Shown one piece after another: positions 12,198 to 25,244 of a stretch of 64,000 bases of DNA. The notes under the pieces were generated by a model. It did no database searches. It was not told the origin of the DNA and saw nothing but the letters and a program-made list of their open reading frames with translations. Location of the stretch: assembly GCF_019112545.1 (NCBI RefSeq), contig NW_025064905.1, forward strand, positions 186,784 through 250,783, read 5' to 3'. Positions within the stretch are counted from its first letter, which is position 1, and every line of letters starts with the position of its first letter. Both the position numbers and the translations under genes were made by a program. The DNA comes from Guyanagaster necrorhizus. Lineage: Eukaryota; Basidiomycota; Agaricomycetes; Agaricales; Physalacriaceae.

Positions 12198-15100
12198 TTA
12201 CTTTGAATCGGAGAGCATGCCAAGAGTTACCAATATTCCGTTAGGCTAGAAAGGTTATCAGACCGACATTAGCTAACAGTGAGCCTCTGAACTTACCTCC
12301 GCTGACATAGCCTTGTACACTTGAGCGAGCCCCGCGCTGTGTGGTAATGAACTTGGACGGTCGCAACTAGAACGACGTCCATGTCGCAGCTCAGGTGTTA
12401 TGGCTTCTTCATCATTAGACTGAGGTACTACGAGTGATAGTGCTCTCCTAGGCTTGAGGTCCTTGGAAGTGATGCCAAGCATCTCACAAACCTCTTCATG
12501 AGCTCGGATCATTGCTCTGGTGTCTGAATTAGGCGTTATACCATCCGTAGAAATGCCCTGCTCAAAGAGTCTCAGCATCAGAAACTACAGATGTAAGTAT
12601 GCTGCTTACCGTAGAAATCCTCGAGGACAGATTAGTCATGATATCGTTGGGCCTCTGACGAGGAATGAGAGGAACTGGAGGTACATCTTCGGAAAATGTC
12701 GATTTCGCGCCCGACGAAGTGCTCAGTCTGTTATTACTGATAATAGACGACCGAGCGGATCTTAAACCTGCCCTGGACATTCGGACGTTGGACTTACGAA
12801 CAGCCGAAATACGACTAAAACGTTTGCCTTGGCTATCGGGTGATCCGAGCTGCGCCCGTTCACTGAGGTTATCAAAATCCTGCGCCATATTCTCTGCGTG
12901 TTGCCAGGCCTCATTCTTCTCCGCTTCTAAAATTTGAACTTGCTCCCGTAAGGCTTGTGACTGGGCAAATTCCTTTAGGAAGCTGGAGTTGAGTTTCCTC
13001 AACGCCATCGCCAACGCGCTGGCAAAATGCACCTCGCACAGGGAGTTCAACTGTGCAATCTGCTGGTCAATGCTGTGCAGATCTTCCGCCATCCTGTCAA
13101 GCCCCACCGAGACGTCCTTCAAATCTTCGACATAACGAACAGCTAGGGTCGGATTTTCCCAAGATGCGTTGGGATTAACCACTGCAGATAACGACTCTAG
13201 AAGTTCCATGCGACGTCGTGTGAACATCTTGTATCGAGATTTCACGTCCATCCTTTGCTTCTCCAGCTTCTCCATTTCAGCCGGAATTTCGAGGTCAACT
13301 GCTCCTTGATGCAAAAGCCGAATAGACGATGCTTCAGCAGACTTCCGTATTGCCTTAGATACTATTGCTTGTAGCTCAGACGAACGGAATGTCCATTTCG
13401 CTGCATCCACTGTGTAGCCCCTCCATTTCGGCGTAGGCGTCTGGAAACGTGGAGACGGAAGGGCGACAAAATATGTTCTTCGGTTGACACTGTCCCCTGA
13501 AGACACGGAGGGCACTCGATCGCGTTTAGGCTGAGACGGACCTCGAGGTCCGGCCGGAGCCCTTGTTCTCCTGCGCCTGGAAGCTGACGATGAAGCCACT
13601 GCAGAGTCCTCGTTAAGATTGGCAGGCGAGCTACTCGCAGACAAAATCAGTCCAGGTCCGGCTTCACGTCCACCTGTACTCGGGATGGGATGGTTATGGA
13701 CAATGAAATCATACGGGGGAGGGGATCCTAAAGCCTTATAGGCATCACTATCATGGTCGGCATAAATGGGATCTCTGCGAGGCGGTCGAGCTGACGGTGG
13801 CGATGCAGAGTATGGGTGAGCGGGTAAAGGTGGCGGCGATGGAACTACAGGCGCCGGGGGTGCATGGATCACAGCCGGCGAGTTACCATAACCTTGAATT
13901 GGGACAGGTAACGACGGCTGTGGCAGTACTACAAGCACAGGGGGAGAGACATTCCGACGAACGGCAGGTGGAGGTGGAGGTGCTTCAGGTGCAGGCATTG
14001 GCAGAGGAGTTACGAAAGGAGAAGGTCCAGGCGAGGGGTCAAGACGGCGAACTGAAGGAGTACTCGGGGGTTCAACAAGGTCAGAGGCAGCGGGCGGCAA
14101 GGGTACGATGTCTGGGGTCACGAGGGAAGGTGTGGAATGAGAAGAAGGTAGAGGCAATGGGGGCAAGGCCGGTAATGCTTTCAACAATCGGATGTCTGAA
14201 TTAGTTTCTGTCTCCAAGGATATTGTTGATCCAGTACCCGTCCGGCGAGACAGGATAGATAACATGCTTTCGGAAGAACCTTGATGAAGTATGGGGGGCG
14301 TAGCCGGTTTGGGATTTGATACGGCCGTGGGCATAACCGTTTCATGAAGACCTACAGGACTTTCATCTAGAATTGAAGGTAAAGGATGTGACAAAGTATC
14401 CTGGGGTACACGCATATGACCACCGGTGCAAAGCGGCGGAAGAACACGAGCGTCTGCAGGAACAAGGGCGAAGTCATCCAAAGAGGGCGCTACAGTCCGT
14501 ACACGAGTTATACTGACTCGTCGAGAATGTCTAGCACTGTGGACAGATGAGGCAGCTCGCGTCAATAGCACCTGTTGGGTAATGCTGGGCATCATATTTG
14601 CCCTTGGAAGCGCTGCGGATATAGGTGTATGCAGGAACTCCTCTTGTCCATAGTCAGAACGTGTCGCCGATTCAAGACTGTAAGTTGGACTAGAAAGGTC
14701 AGGTGTCTCGGGAAATGTTTGCTGCCCGTAACTACTACCAACGCTATTGGGCGCGCCATCAGAGCAGTCAGAGTTTCCGATAGGCGCAACAATAAGTTGG
14801 TAGGAATCCATGTCCCTAAGATCACGAATAACTTTGATGGGACTTGGAGCGCTACCCGTTCGTTGGTGATTGATTACATTATTGGCTGTTGGAGATACTA
14901 GCGGATAGGAGTGGGAAGTGGGCGAACACGCTGCACTTGGACTTGTGTACATGCTCGCGGTAGAGGCATTTGGTGACAACTAGGCAATAGGTCACAGACG
15001 AAGTACTTGACTTGTACAGTAGACGCACCTGTAGTGAACGTGGGCGTTCACCAATGGGCAAGAGAGACAATCTGCTCCCATTGTCTTCAGACGAGTTTGC

Positions 15101-16918
15101 CGAACGTATGGAGTCACGTCGCGCGACCCATTCGATTCGACCTGGACGAGAGAGATGGATAACTGGGAAGAAACTGACCGAAACAAAAACTGACCAGAAC
15201 CAGATGCAGAAGGTGTTGATGTACTCAGAATCAAACTACCGGAAAGTGCATGAGGCTTGGCGTCCTGCTTGAAAGGAGACGGAGGAGACAACTGAGAGCT
15301 TAATTCTTCCGGGATGGGAGAAAATGGCAATCTGTATTCGTTGCTCTCCGCCACAGGTTCATTGGATATAGAGTGTTCGTAATAATCCAGCACAGCTCCA
15401 ATATCCTTTGCTGATGTGGCAGAAGCCTCTGTGGACGGAGACACAGGCTGTTGTACGCTGCTGCGCGACGGGGAAGCATTATGATCGGAGTCGGGCTTGA
15501 TTGGGTGGGCTGCGTTTACTGCGCTCGAAGCAAGGGGAGAGCTCGGTTGAAGAGGGATGTCTTCGAGGACATCTTCAACCACATCAGTTGCGGATACCTC
15601 CTGCTGCGGGTTGATCCCTTTGTCACAAAACTCTTCAGGATCAGCGGGAGAAGACTCGTTTATCTTCTCCAAAGGCTCCGAATAATGATGGTCGCTCAAG
15701 GTTGTGGTGGCCAGGCCATTTGAACGCGGAAGAGAGGCTGATGTGTTGGGGTCCACGTCGTCAGACAATCCTATGATGCTTCCGGTACCAGCTCGTTTAG
15801 GCGCGTCCGTCAATTTATTGGCTTCCGGCCTTGCATTCCTTGGTGGAGAATAGACCAATTCCGCATTGAAAGGGATAGGTGGAACGACCTCAGAGGACGC
15901 AGGCGAAACCGAAGACGAAAATTGACTGCCCCAGCTGAGAGTCCTATCCCGGATCGCTGGAGAATTCAAGAAAGGATGTTCTCCCCGAGGTAGTGTCGCA
16001 GAATCCGTGCGAACAAGACTGGATGCGCCACTTCGGTGCCGGGACAATCTGTTATCACTGGATAGGACAAACGAATTCGCTAGCAATGCTCGCGCCAGGG
16101 TAGAGCCTGAAACAGCAGATAGCTCTTCGACTGACGAAATCTGAGAAGTGGGACGCGACCGACGGTCCGAAGCAGAAGCTAAGCGTATAGGCTGGGCTTT
16201 CGGACCATGCAAAGTTGTTGTAGGAATCTTGATGGGCGTAGGTGCGGTTCTTTTGTGCAACATTGGCTATTCCTGCGTTAAATTATCATTCAAATCAAGC
16301 ACCGTGATACGCACCACTCGGTTTGATCTATCATTGGCCGGACCTGCGATGTTGACGAAATGAGATGCCTGAAAGATGGTAAGAAGTCTAGAGGAGTAAG
16401 AACGGAAGAGTACGCACGTCCAACGCCTCCAGATTTGCCAATATATCGTCGGAGTTAGAGGATGAGACCGACGTCTCATCCTCGGAATCACCATATATGC
16501 CTCCATCCTCATCAGTGGCGGAATTCTTCTGAGAATTCTGGGGCTGTTTTACATTGTGCTCATAATCACGCCGCGATCCACTGCCACTACTACCAGATGC
16601 TTCACCCTCACCTCCTGGAAAGAGATGCTCCGGAAACCAATTTGCCGTAGGTTCGAGAGAGAGGTCAATGTCCAATTTCATCTTCTGCGAGTTCTCTGGC
16701 GCCCTGGGACATCGTGGTCTTTTCTCTGTTCCCTCCGAGACCGTGGAGACCGTGGAGTCCATCGATGTCCGCTTGTCATGGCTGATATCGAATACAGCGG
16801 GGGCGGCGTACGGGTGGGGCGAGATTGTTGTGTTCATGCGCCGTATCTTAAATGGCGACTTGTTGCTCTTGTTCTTGTTGCGCCCTGACAAGGACATAAA
16901 GGAAGGAAAGGCGGGCAT
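12198..16918 (-). CDS. Large Ser/Pro-rich protein with C-terminal coiled coil, function unknown
   Basis: Six exons in complement order, 16418-16918, 16315-16368, 15052-16266, 12610-14979, 12297-12557 and 12198-12245. All junctions are phase 0 with plausible splice sites, giving 1482 residues. The first ~1100 residues are low-complexity, rich in Ser, Pro, Thr and charged patches, with poly-Pro runs (APEAPPPPPAVRR). Residues ~1110-1300 form a helical block rich in heptads, from KWRGYTVDAAKWTF to WQHAENMAQDFDNLSERA. This may bind membranes or partners in the manner of septum or cortex scaffolds, but that is a guess. I recognise no named domain. Because all junctions are phase 0, two adjacent genes cannot be excluded, yet no stop or start breaks the chain. 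The last exon (16 codons) is the least certain. Confidence 0.7.
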
Positions 16919-19745
16919 AGCCGGTGTCAGTTGGCGGAATGGACGGCTACGAATGACCAGATTCGTCTGTCGGACAAGGAAGTGGGGAGCAGGGCACACC
17001 AGCAAATGGTAGTTGTGTGCCAACAGCTTCGGATGGTCGTCTACTCTGGTATGTTTGTACGTGTCATTGGCATCAATTAGGTCAATGATGCGTCTGATGG
17101 ATATAACACAGTACACACCATTCTGTAGCACATCACGCTTCGGATCACTTTAGATAAGATTGGGTCACGGCCACACACTCTGCACAGGTTGTACAGCCGG
17201 AGGGCATAGAAAGGCACCGCCCATCACACAACCTCGAAATACTCTGGATTTCGTGAGTGCAGTCTGCCGTTCATTATCCGGGTAGAGGTGCCTGCGTCCA
17301 AAAAAAAAACGGCGAAAGGTACGCACCGTCGAGATGTTCACGGAATATCATGCCTTTGCCGTCATCTTGAAGGTGCAGGGACTGCAGAGGAGTAAAGACA
17401 TCAGTTTCAGCGCCGTTGTCGTCGTCGTCGTCGTCGTCGTCGGAAAGTGGAGGAAAATCCGGGGAAAAATACGGGCCGGAAATTTTGGAGAGAATTTATG
17501 GTGTGCTGACTAAGCCGGTATCGGGCCGCCAGCCCCGTCATCCACTCTTTTTTTTTTTTTCTTTTTGTCTTCAGCATTTGATTAACCGCAACAAGCCAAC
17601 TACTAAGACGCGGTGGAGGTACAAGTCCTCAGGATCCTCTCTCCCTCTTGTTCCGGTCCCTCCGCTCTTCCTTCCGAGTTCCCCTGGTGTTTTGACATGT
17701 AATATGAGGTAGAGTAACGGACATGTATGGTACTTTGCGCCCCCATGGTGGGCTAATTGATTAGTTTGATTCTGCGGTTGGCCGAAGCCGTGGCCCCCGT
17801 CATCCACTGACTGGCTTTTTTTTATATCAGTCGCCTATCGCTAGAAACTCCTTGAATCTGTCGCTGAGGATTTCCACTATATCGCCAGATCTCCCATCTG
17901 AATTTGTTATCTAACAAACACGACTCGTACTCTGTTCTGGCCTCCGTGTTTCTAGGAATCCTATTTCGGTACCGACATTCCCTTTCTCATCCTCATGCTT
18001 GCCAACTTCTCTCTTGGTGGTGTTCTTTGTGATTTCTGAAAGAAAGTGTCAGGGCCACCTATCACCGTTCTTTGAGCTCACGGTGGGAGAACAGAACATG
18101 CTTGAGACTTCCAAGTTCAAAAAAAGGTACTGGGAGGCTCCCGAACAGCAACCTAGCTTTGCGTGGGATATCATCGTGTTGGTAGGTAGGTCCAGGAAGT
18201 GCTCCCGTTTAATCTGCTAGCGCTGAATTCCTTCAACAGTATTCTGAACATTGCATTGTTCGTACGTACAGTTACAGTCTTTTCTGGTCTGCACCTTTGT
18301 ACATCTTTCGATCTCACCGGGTACTTGGAATCTACCCGGCGGTTCGAGAGTACGTCTATTTACAGCTTGTAAGCGCCGACTGCCCCTGGCTACCTATCGA
18401 TGATCATTTCCACCTCGCGGTGTCAATGCAGATGTAGTTGAATCTTTCCGTCACCATTCCACCAACCCCTAGTGGAAGTTCTAAGGTGATGTTGTATGCC
18501 CTTTCTCTAATGAACCTGGAGATGGTGAGCAGTTCGGTATCCATGGCGAAGGAGTGAAATGGTGAGCGCTATTATATGTCGTAGGCAGAAGCCTCATTTC
18601 CACATGATACCATCAAATGCGATTGAATCTCTCCATTTATTATCAACCAAGACTATGCCGCATGCAGCGGACTATCAAATTTACCGAACGACACCGTGAC
18701 TTGAAGCTTGAAGTCTTCAAGACAAAGCGAAGGACATGTACGGATGCCTCATGGTCAAATTCACACCGGAGATTGAATCAAGTTTGAACCTTCCAAGCAT
18801 GCAAGTTGCTATGCCATAAGATCTGAACCTTGAACCCACACAAGACGTCTGCGCCCATCAGGCCCTCAGGAGTTCAATAAGTTAACCCGCCTGCCGACGT
18901 GATGGACGGACCGCCGGCTTGATAATGAATGATCTGGCATTTGATGAATTAAAAAAATGTCTTGTTGAAAATGCTTTTGTTTTTGTTAGGAAGCGACCCT
19001 TCGCCGCAAAGCAGCATCGACAAAAATCACGGAGGCGGCACTGGTCTGGTCTGCACAAGAGCGGCACTAACTGGAGCGAGCGTCATGGGAGCCGGAGGAG
19101 CGTGATTACGAGCACGTGGGGATCAAATCTTCTCTCACGTCAATGGAGACTTCAAATCTCAGCTTCGGTGTGCCCCATGCCTCTGATTCTGGATGGCTGT
19201 TGGTCAGTCATTCCAGGTGCCGTGATGTAAATGGTCATATTCCTGGAACAGGGAGGAACACCGGTGACGATATAAGCCAATCGGAAGGACGTCAGGCAGT
19301 TTGACGGGACGGGACTGTCCGTAGTCGCATTCACTAGGTGATTTGAATGAATGGAGGATTGGCATTATCCAGGGCTGGTAAATTGCTGCAAATTATTGAT
19401 TGTCAAGGTTGAATATTTCATATTTGCAGGTATTATCGGAAATATTGATGAGACACTTCGGCACACAGGAACGAGCCCCGCTGGTGACGTCGCCTAGAGC
19501 TAAACGGTGACCTTGGATTTTTTTCTCCAGTTCTCAATCTCGGCCAATATCAATTCCGCGTGGGTGCACTGCTAAAAGCACCTTCTGCTTCTCGCATTAC
19601 CACTGCATCCGTAAGGGACTAACGGCACCCCAAGCTGATCTTCGAAGAACTTGGCTTTAATTTCCCACTACAATTTAAACCAACCACGGTCTTTCACCGC
19701 CCATTTGGACAACGACCCCCGTTTTCTTTCATTATCCTCCTCGGC
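16919..19745. other. 2.8 kb gene-poor divergent intergenic region
   Basis: This lies between two divergent low-complexity coiled-coil genes. It contains a GTC microsatellite (17418-17442), a poly-T tract at about 17550-17562, and scattered short open frames without domain signal. It is long compared with other spacers here and may hold long 5' leaders or upstream control sequences for either gene. I found no tRNA, rRNA or mobile-element signature. Confidence 0.45.
17418..17442. repeat. GTC trinucleotide microsatellite
   Basis: About eight uninterrupted GTC units, in the 5' region upstream of the 1482-residue coiled-coil gene. Likely polymorphic in length. Confidence 0.9.
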
Positions 19746-22104
19746 ATGGCTACTTCATCCCCAGCCAATAAATTTCGCACGAAAACCTCCGATTTTGCCG
19801 ACTTTCTTCGAGGAGTTGGTCAACATCAGCATCACACGAGCACTCCCCGACGAGCGTCAGACAATCCTCCAACATCTTCTTCTACATCGACATCAGACGC
19901 GCAGGATGGCATGCGGAGGAAGAAAACATTGATACCATTCTTTGGACGCGTCAGAAGGAAGTCCAACGTTTCCGGTACCTCTGGGGGAGAAGTGTCTGAG
20001 CACGAAGGCGCCGACAAGAGGTCGCAGTCATTGGCATTGGTGGCGGACGATCAGTAAGTTTTCCCTCCGTTTCCGTTTCTGGTTTGCCTTTTCGGGAAGT
20101 TGGCCAGATCGTGATCAGCTTCTTTGCTACCCTGCTCGTCTATTCAAGATATATGGAACCGGACTAACCTGTGTTTGATGTAGGCGCAGTTTTATGGTGA
20201 TCTCGCCAGAATTTGCTTCGCCTGTCGCTTCCGCTGCTTCCCAACATCAATTGCCCAACACGATATCTCGTGTCACAAAACTACGGACCCTCCGTAAACC
20301 TAACGGAAGGATCACCGGCGTCCGTTCTCCTACCGGATACACGTCCGATTCATTGGTGCCGCCGCCCAAAAAAGCGCGTCCGAGCATAGATTCCACTACC
20401 TCCAAGGAGACGCGTTCCACTACCCCTCGACCAAAACAGCCAACAATTACCATATCCCAGCCGCCCAATAGTTTTCTAGACGATAATTACGACGACTTGT
20501 TCACTAAACCCCGCAAGAAATTGCACGACAGCAGCGTTTCCCCCTCCCCCCCGACCTCTAACGATCATGATGATCGAGCCTTCCATAGCGATGGTGACAT
20601 TTCCCCGACATCGTTGCTATTTCCTCGTTCGTCTTCGTCAAATAAACCCCCCCCTCAATCTGGATCATCTACTTCTCCTCCTCCTCCTCCTCCTCCTCCT
20701 CCTCCTCCTATGTCACCTACGTCTTTCCGCGACTGGCGGATTGTTGGAGACGAAACAAGTTCCCTAAAATCGACCAGGAGTTCGCGGAGACTTGTCTCCG
20801 ATGATATTACTAGAACCTCAGGCGAGGAATCGGAGGCGATTTCCACAATTTCCATGCCGGTAACGTCTGCCAGTGACACAGACAAGCGGTCCTCTACGAC
20901 ATCCTGGCTCCATAATGAATCGCGGAGATCAAAGTCAATGATCAGATCGCCAATGCAATCTGCGCCAAATCAACCTCCGACGATTCCTCTACCAGCTACC
21001 CCCGGACCTTCCCAGACGGTTCCAACTCGACTTTTAGGTTACAGTGGTACCCGACCAAGGGCCGTCACCATTTCTTCTTCGGCTTCTTCTCGTGCCCAGG
21101 TCGCTACCTCTCCACTGCCCACATCACTCCCGCCAAGGCACAGCCAATCCACGTCCCGGGATCGCAAGTCCACTGACGAGAACGCCAAGAAGGAAAATGC
21201 CGCCTTTGATATCGAAACGGCGTCCGCGGACCAATTGCGACAAGCCCTCATTCTCCGCGATCAACAGCTTGATGAGCTCGCGACCTACCTGCTCAAGGTG
21301 ACGCAGAATCATGTTACCGAAAAGAACGCTCTCGAGAAAAAAATAGCTTCTCTAGAAAGAGAGGCAGCGCGGCGCGAGAAGGAAATTAAAGGACTCAGTT
21401 GGCTTGTCAGCAGTAATCGTATACAAGGAAGCGTCCCGCTCTCTAGCGCCGGGTTCAGATCTATGACCGTGCAGGAGTCGGAGTCGGAGAAGAACAGCAA
21501 AGGCGATGCGACGTCTTCCATGATCAAATCTCCGGCGTACAAGCATGTCAATTCCGATTACGACGACTCAGGCGCAGAATCTTATCCGACGCCACGAACC
21601 GAGTCAGCCCGAGGCTCACTCTCCGGTGGCGAATCATCATCCTCTCCATCTCAGCAAGTCAAATCATATAGATTGGCGCCCAAGCTGGGGCTTTTGAGAG
21701 GGTCATCATTGCGAATGGGGGGTACGCGTCTTGCGCTGGAATCGGATGGGAAGGATACGCCCAAGGTGGATAAGCGGGCTTCCGTGTCGTCTTTTGCTTC
21801 GTCGGCGGCATCATCATCGCTATCGGGTTCCTCATCAATGATGCTGCCATCGAGCCCCTCGATGACTACGCTTTCTGCTATTCCGGAGGGCCCACCTCCT
21901 GTCCCACCGAAGAAACCCCTGTCGCGGGATCCAGCCATAGTAGCTGCGATAGGTACCGCGGAGCAGAGACGGGAGAAAGAGCAGAAGAAAATCCCTCGAT
22001 CGATGAACACGGCTCCTACTCCCGCGGCTGCATATGCTGCCAATCTCCAGAAAGCACGACCGCGGTCCATAGGTCAAATACTCGACCAAACCGAAAATAC
22101 CTAG
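19746..22104 (+). CDS. Ser/Pro-rich coiled-coil protein, function unknown
   Basis: Two exons, 19746-20053 and 20184-22104, joined by GTAAGT...TGTAG, give 742 residues. The start is in a good context (GGCATGGCT). Most of the protein is disordered and Ser-rich. It has a pure proline run (about residues 267-278, encoded by a CTC/TCC repeat at 20675-20706). A single predicted coiled coil lies at about residues 445-515 (DQLRQALILRDQQLDELA, LEREAARREKEIKGLSWLV). PPPVPPKK near the C-terminus looks like an SH3-binding site. Such architecture is common in cortical or cytoskeletal adaptors, but I recognise no family. It is divergent from the 1482-residue protein, which has similar composition. Confidence 0.8.
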
Positions 22105-22564
22105 TCCTGAACCTTTTTCCCGTGTCGGTTCCGGGGAAATTGTCTTGTTCAGAAGATGCTATTCGCGTCGTCCATCCACCAATAACTCGTACGTATCACA
22201 TTCTTTTTTAGTTCGCTCGTCACACTCGTTCGCTCGTTCGAAGCCAGAAGTCAGAACCACCCACCGTCCGGCTATTCTATTGTGGATCCAGCGGCGGCCT
22301 CTTTTCACCGTGTATCTAATTGTCACTCACTATCGTTGACATTACCATATTGTGTTGTTTTTTCTTGGATATTATTATCTACTCTCATAACTGTATCTGT
22401 ATACAATACAATTACAAAAAGCTTCCGTGTAATTGTTTGAACTCTGTTCAAGCCATAGAAAGCCTCCGTCGAATTACACACTTCGTCCGACTCCCCACAC
22501 CACCTGTCAGCGATCGGTGATCAATCAATTATCATCGATTCTCTGTCTCGCATCGACGCCCGGA
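22105..22564. other. Intergenic, no gene seen
   Basis: 460 bp, AT-rich toward the middle, between the coiled-coil gene and the epimerase on the same strand. It is pyrimidine-rich just before the epimerase start, as is usual for fungal promoters. Nothing else is visible. Confidence 0.4.
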
Positions 22565-23613
22565 ATGAAGCTCGCAATCACTGGCTGCAATGGATCCGTC
22601 GGGAAACAGGTCGTTCTTCTCTCTCTCAAGCGGGGTCATTCAGTCGTTGGAATCGACGTCAACGGCCCAATTTCCCTGACTGACGAGAACTATGTGTTCT
22701 ACAAAGTCGACCTTCGCGTATACGAAGACACGCTCAGGGTACTGCAGGGATGTGAAGGGATCATACATCTCGCCGGTATAGTGATCTTACCCCTTCATAA
22801 ACCACCGATCGGCCACCGACATCGACCGGCGTAGCTTTTCCAAACCCAGGAGACTACGGGGTAACTGCGCACAACAGGTCAGCTTGAAAACAAGAGTGCT
22901 TCCAGCAGCAGATGCTGATCAAAAATTCAGCAACGTCGTAATATCATGGAACGTCCTTCGTGGTGCAGCACAAGTAAGCATATGCGACCAAATTCCTCTA
23001 CGACTTCAAATACTCAAGTGCCGGGACTTAGTTGGGGATCACGCGAATCGCACAAGCATCTTCTGTGAATGTCCTTACGATGGTGTACTCAAATCAACCT
23101 CACTTTGATTATTTTCCCATCGATGAGGATCATCCATGTCTCCCAGATGAGCCTTACGGATTATCCAAAGTGTAAAATCATCGAGCTCCCCCTTCCGGCG
23201 CAGGCTGATTCTTCCTCTACAGCATTTGCGAGCTCCAAGCTGACGCTATAGTCCGTCGATACCCCACAATGCGCATCGCTAGCCTCCGCCTTCACTGGTC
23301 CGTTCCCGACAAGTCCAAACCGCGCTCTCTTCCTGTTGACAAAGCCAAAAACGACCTATGGGGATACGTCAACGACGAGTCCGCTGCCGACGCGTTCGTC
23401 CTGGCAGTGACACAAGACAGCCGGAACTGGTCCGGCCACGAAGCGTTTTTCATTGTGGCGCCTGACACAGTAGTAGAAGAAGATTCTAGGTTACTTAGGG
23501 AAAGATTCTGGCCGACGGTGAGAATCACAGAAGGGAAGGACGTTAGTGGGAACAAAGGATTCTTTGATTGTGGTAAGGCACAAAGACTTCTGGGGTGGGT
23601 GCATTTTCCTTGA
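22565..23613 (+). CDS. NAD-dependent epimerase/dehydratase (extended SDR)
   Basis: Five exons, 22565-22775, 22835-22877, 22931-22973, 23032-23171 and 23223-23613, give 275 residues. At first sight the locus looks broken because two exons are only 43 nt. All four introns keep frame and restore a continuous family sequence. The N-terminus MKLAITGCNGSVGKQVV carries the TGxxGxxG NAD-binding motif. GCEGIIHLAG follows beta-4, ASSVNVLT is the Ser-bearing strand and YGLSK is the YxxxK catalytic pair. The C-terminus GHEAFFIVAPDT ... RLLGWVH is typical of fungal members of this family. The substrate is unknown; sugar-nucleotide or related carbonyl compounds are likely. Cytosolic, with no signal peptide. 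Confidence 0.86.
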
Positions 23614-23683
23614 GGTCTCGGAGTGATAGCGGTGATTAATTGATATCGCGATTATACATATATTACATTGTTGGTGAGATCAT

Positions 23684-24700
23684 TTAGCCATGAATATACC
23701 ATTGGCCCAGGGGCGTGAGGTTTCCATTACCGTCCAACATGTCTAATGAAACTTAATCAGTCTCTTGAATCGTGATGAGAAGATGACACTTACTCGACGC
23801 TAATGGACTCGTGGTTCGCTTCACGAAAAAGGAAATGAGCGTGCGAGAGTAGAACTATTAGCAAATTACCATACCTTGTAAGCAAACCAGGCATATCGCT
23901 CAACCCAATCAGTCGCATCCATGAAGGCTACAACTTGCTTCATGAACTCGAGTAGGGCTATTAAATTTTAATCAATCAACAACACCAAACTCGGACAGTA
24001 GGCGACATGCCTCCAGAATCAGTCCGCGTATCAGTGAATTCCGTAACCCAGACCTTTTAATTGGGAAACCTCGAATGAACTTTCTGAAGATAGAGAATAA
24101 AATTTGCAGCCCCCTCTCCGTACCTAAAAAAAAAAGATGAATAAGTTTCATGAAAGGCATCAGATGAGAACACGTACCAATGAACTGCTAAAAAATCTAC
24201 TGTACACCCCGAACATTGGGCCAAAAAATCGGATAGCCATTGAAGTCCAGAATCCGCCGATGTCACCGCGGGTGAGCCTAGCCGTATGCCAGAGCTAGCT
24301 AACGGGTTGATATCGGCTTTCCACATCTGCACAGCTGTCCCCACAGGTATATTCGACTGCTGGCCGTAGTCCGGTTCATTAAAGCCCTATCACATAATCA
24401 ATGACCGAGCCCGATAATGAAATAAAAATCTACCAGGACGTTCGTAGCGCTAGCAGATCGAGCCCCGGAGAGGAAGCCGTTAAGTCCATCCGTACCCCAT
24501 TGCATGGGAACGAATTCGACTCCAGAGATCGAAGGACTAGGGGAGGAAGGGGACCAGTTGTACACCCAAGAACAACTCCTGCCGCTAGCCTTGTATATAT
24601 CCTCGGGGTGACTAGCTGGATCGAAAGCTAGACCGCGTTTGGAGTTTGAAGCGAAGACGAGGGGAAACAATAAAGCGAGGGCGAAGAAGCGAACGAACAT
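23684..24700 (-). pseudogene. GH128 glycoside hydrolase (secreted beta-1,3-glucanase type), likely broken
   Basis: The first exon (24434-24700) encodes a signal peptide (FFALALLFPLVFA) and KRGLAFD...SWVYNWSP. The second (24178-24386) has the family signature GFNEPDYGQ with the putative acid/base Glu, then GSPAVTSADSG and DFLAVHWY. The third exon (from 24123 down) carries GEGAANFILYLQKVHSRFPN and then an in-frame TAA (24057-24059) immediately before KVWVTEFTDT, the second catalytic region. Downstream pieces (LLEFMKQVVAFMDATDWVERYAWFAYK, then LDGNGNLTPLG to the TAA at 23684) are recognisable, but two joins cannot be made in frame. GH128 enzymes cut cell-wall beta-1,3-glucan. Either the gene is recently inactivated or the sequence has errors. 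Confidence 0.72.
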
Positions 24701-24754
24701 TGCCGTGGACGCTGAAGGGGAGCTTCGTGGATGAGCGAGCAGTATTCATCAGCC

Positions 24755-24761
24755 TTTTATA
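24755..24761 (-). promoter_or_regulatory. TATA box of the GH128 gene
   Basis: TATAAAA on the minus strand, about 54 nt upstream of the GH128 start codon and followed by GGCTGATG. The distance is short, implying a very short 5' leader. Confidence 0.5.
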
Positions 24762-25244
24762 CATTACGGTGGCCTTGCGAATTTGGGGAGGCTTGAGGTA
24801 AAGGTGCAAAGCGAGTCGTGTGGAGTGCTGAGAAGACGACGATTTTTCTGATATTCTTCTCCGAGGGGCGCATGGTTGAGGTAACGACAAGAAGGACTGG
24901 GTACAAGTCGGACGATTTCATACTGGCTGCCCCACAGAATTTTGGCGCCAGTAGAGAGGTGAAGCATGCCACAGTTAGATAGTGCGCTTTTTGAGAAGTA
25001 GAAGTGAGATAAATATTCAAATATTCTGCACCCTTGGAAAAAATATGACTTGGTCGATGAAAAAGTTGTGCTCGCAGTAGTTCATGAAAGCAACATATAA
25101 AAAAATTCACGACCGTCGGTTCGACGTGCCGGAGTATTCCGAATTCGGAATACAGCAGTGGGCTAGGCTTGTCCAACCAATTATTCTCATCTCAGCGCCC
25201 ACCAGATACCCTGATCGTAGCATTCCTCGCAAGCAGCACCCAAA

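Noticed and set aside
12562..16263. Two separate genes instead of one 1482-residue protein
   Set aside because: The second piece has no ATG at its start and the phase-0 intron GTGAAC...CCTAG at 14980-15051 joins it cleanly to the first, though a split cannot be fully ruled out.
17416..17712. Plus-strand frame beginning with a poly-Ser run
   Set aside because: The serines come only from the GTC microsatellite read in one phase; there is no ATG start and no domain.
22565..23613. Epimerase locus looked like a frameshifted pseudogene
   Set aside because: Four short introns, two bounding 43-nt exons, restore one continuous frame with all motifs, so it is an intact gene.
9451..23613. A secondary-metabolite or defence gene cluster formed by the P-loop gene, coiled-coil proteins and epimerase
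   Set aside because: No synthase, tailoring enzymes or shared regulation are visible; the P-loop gene is broken and the others look unrelated.
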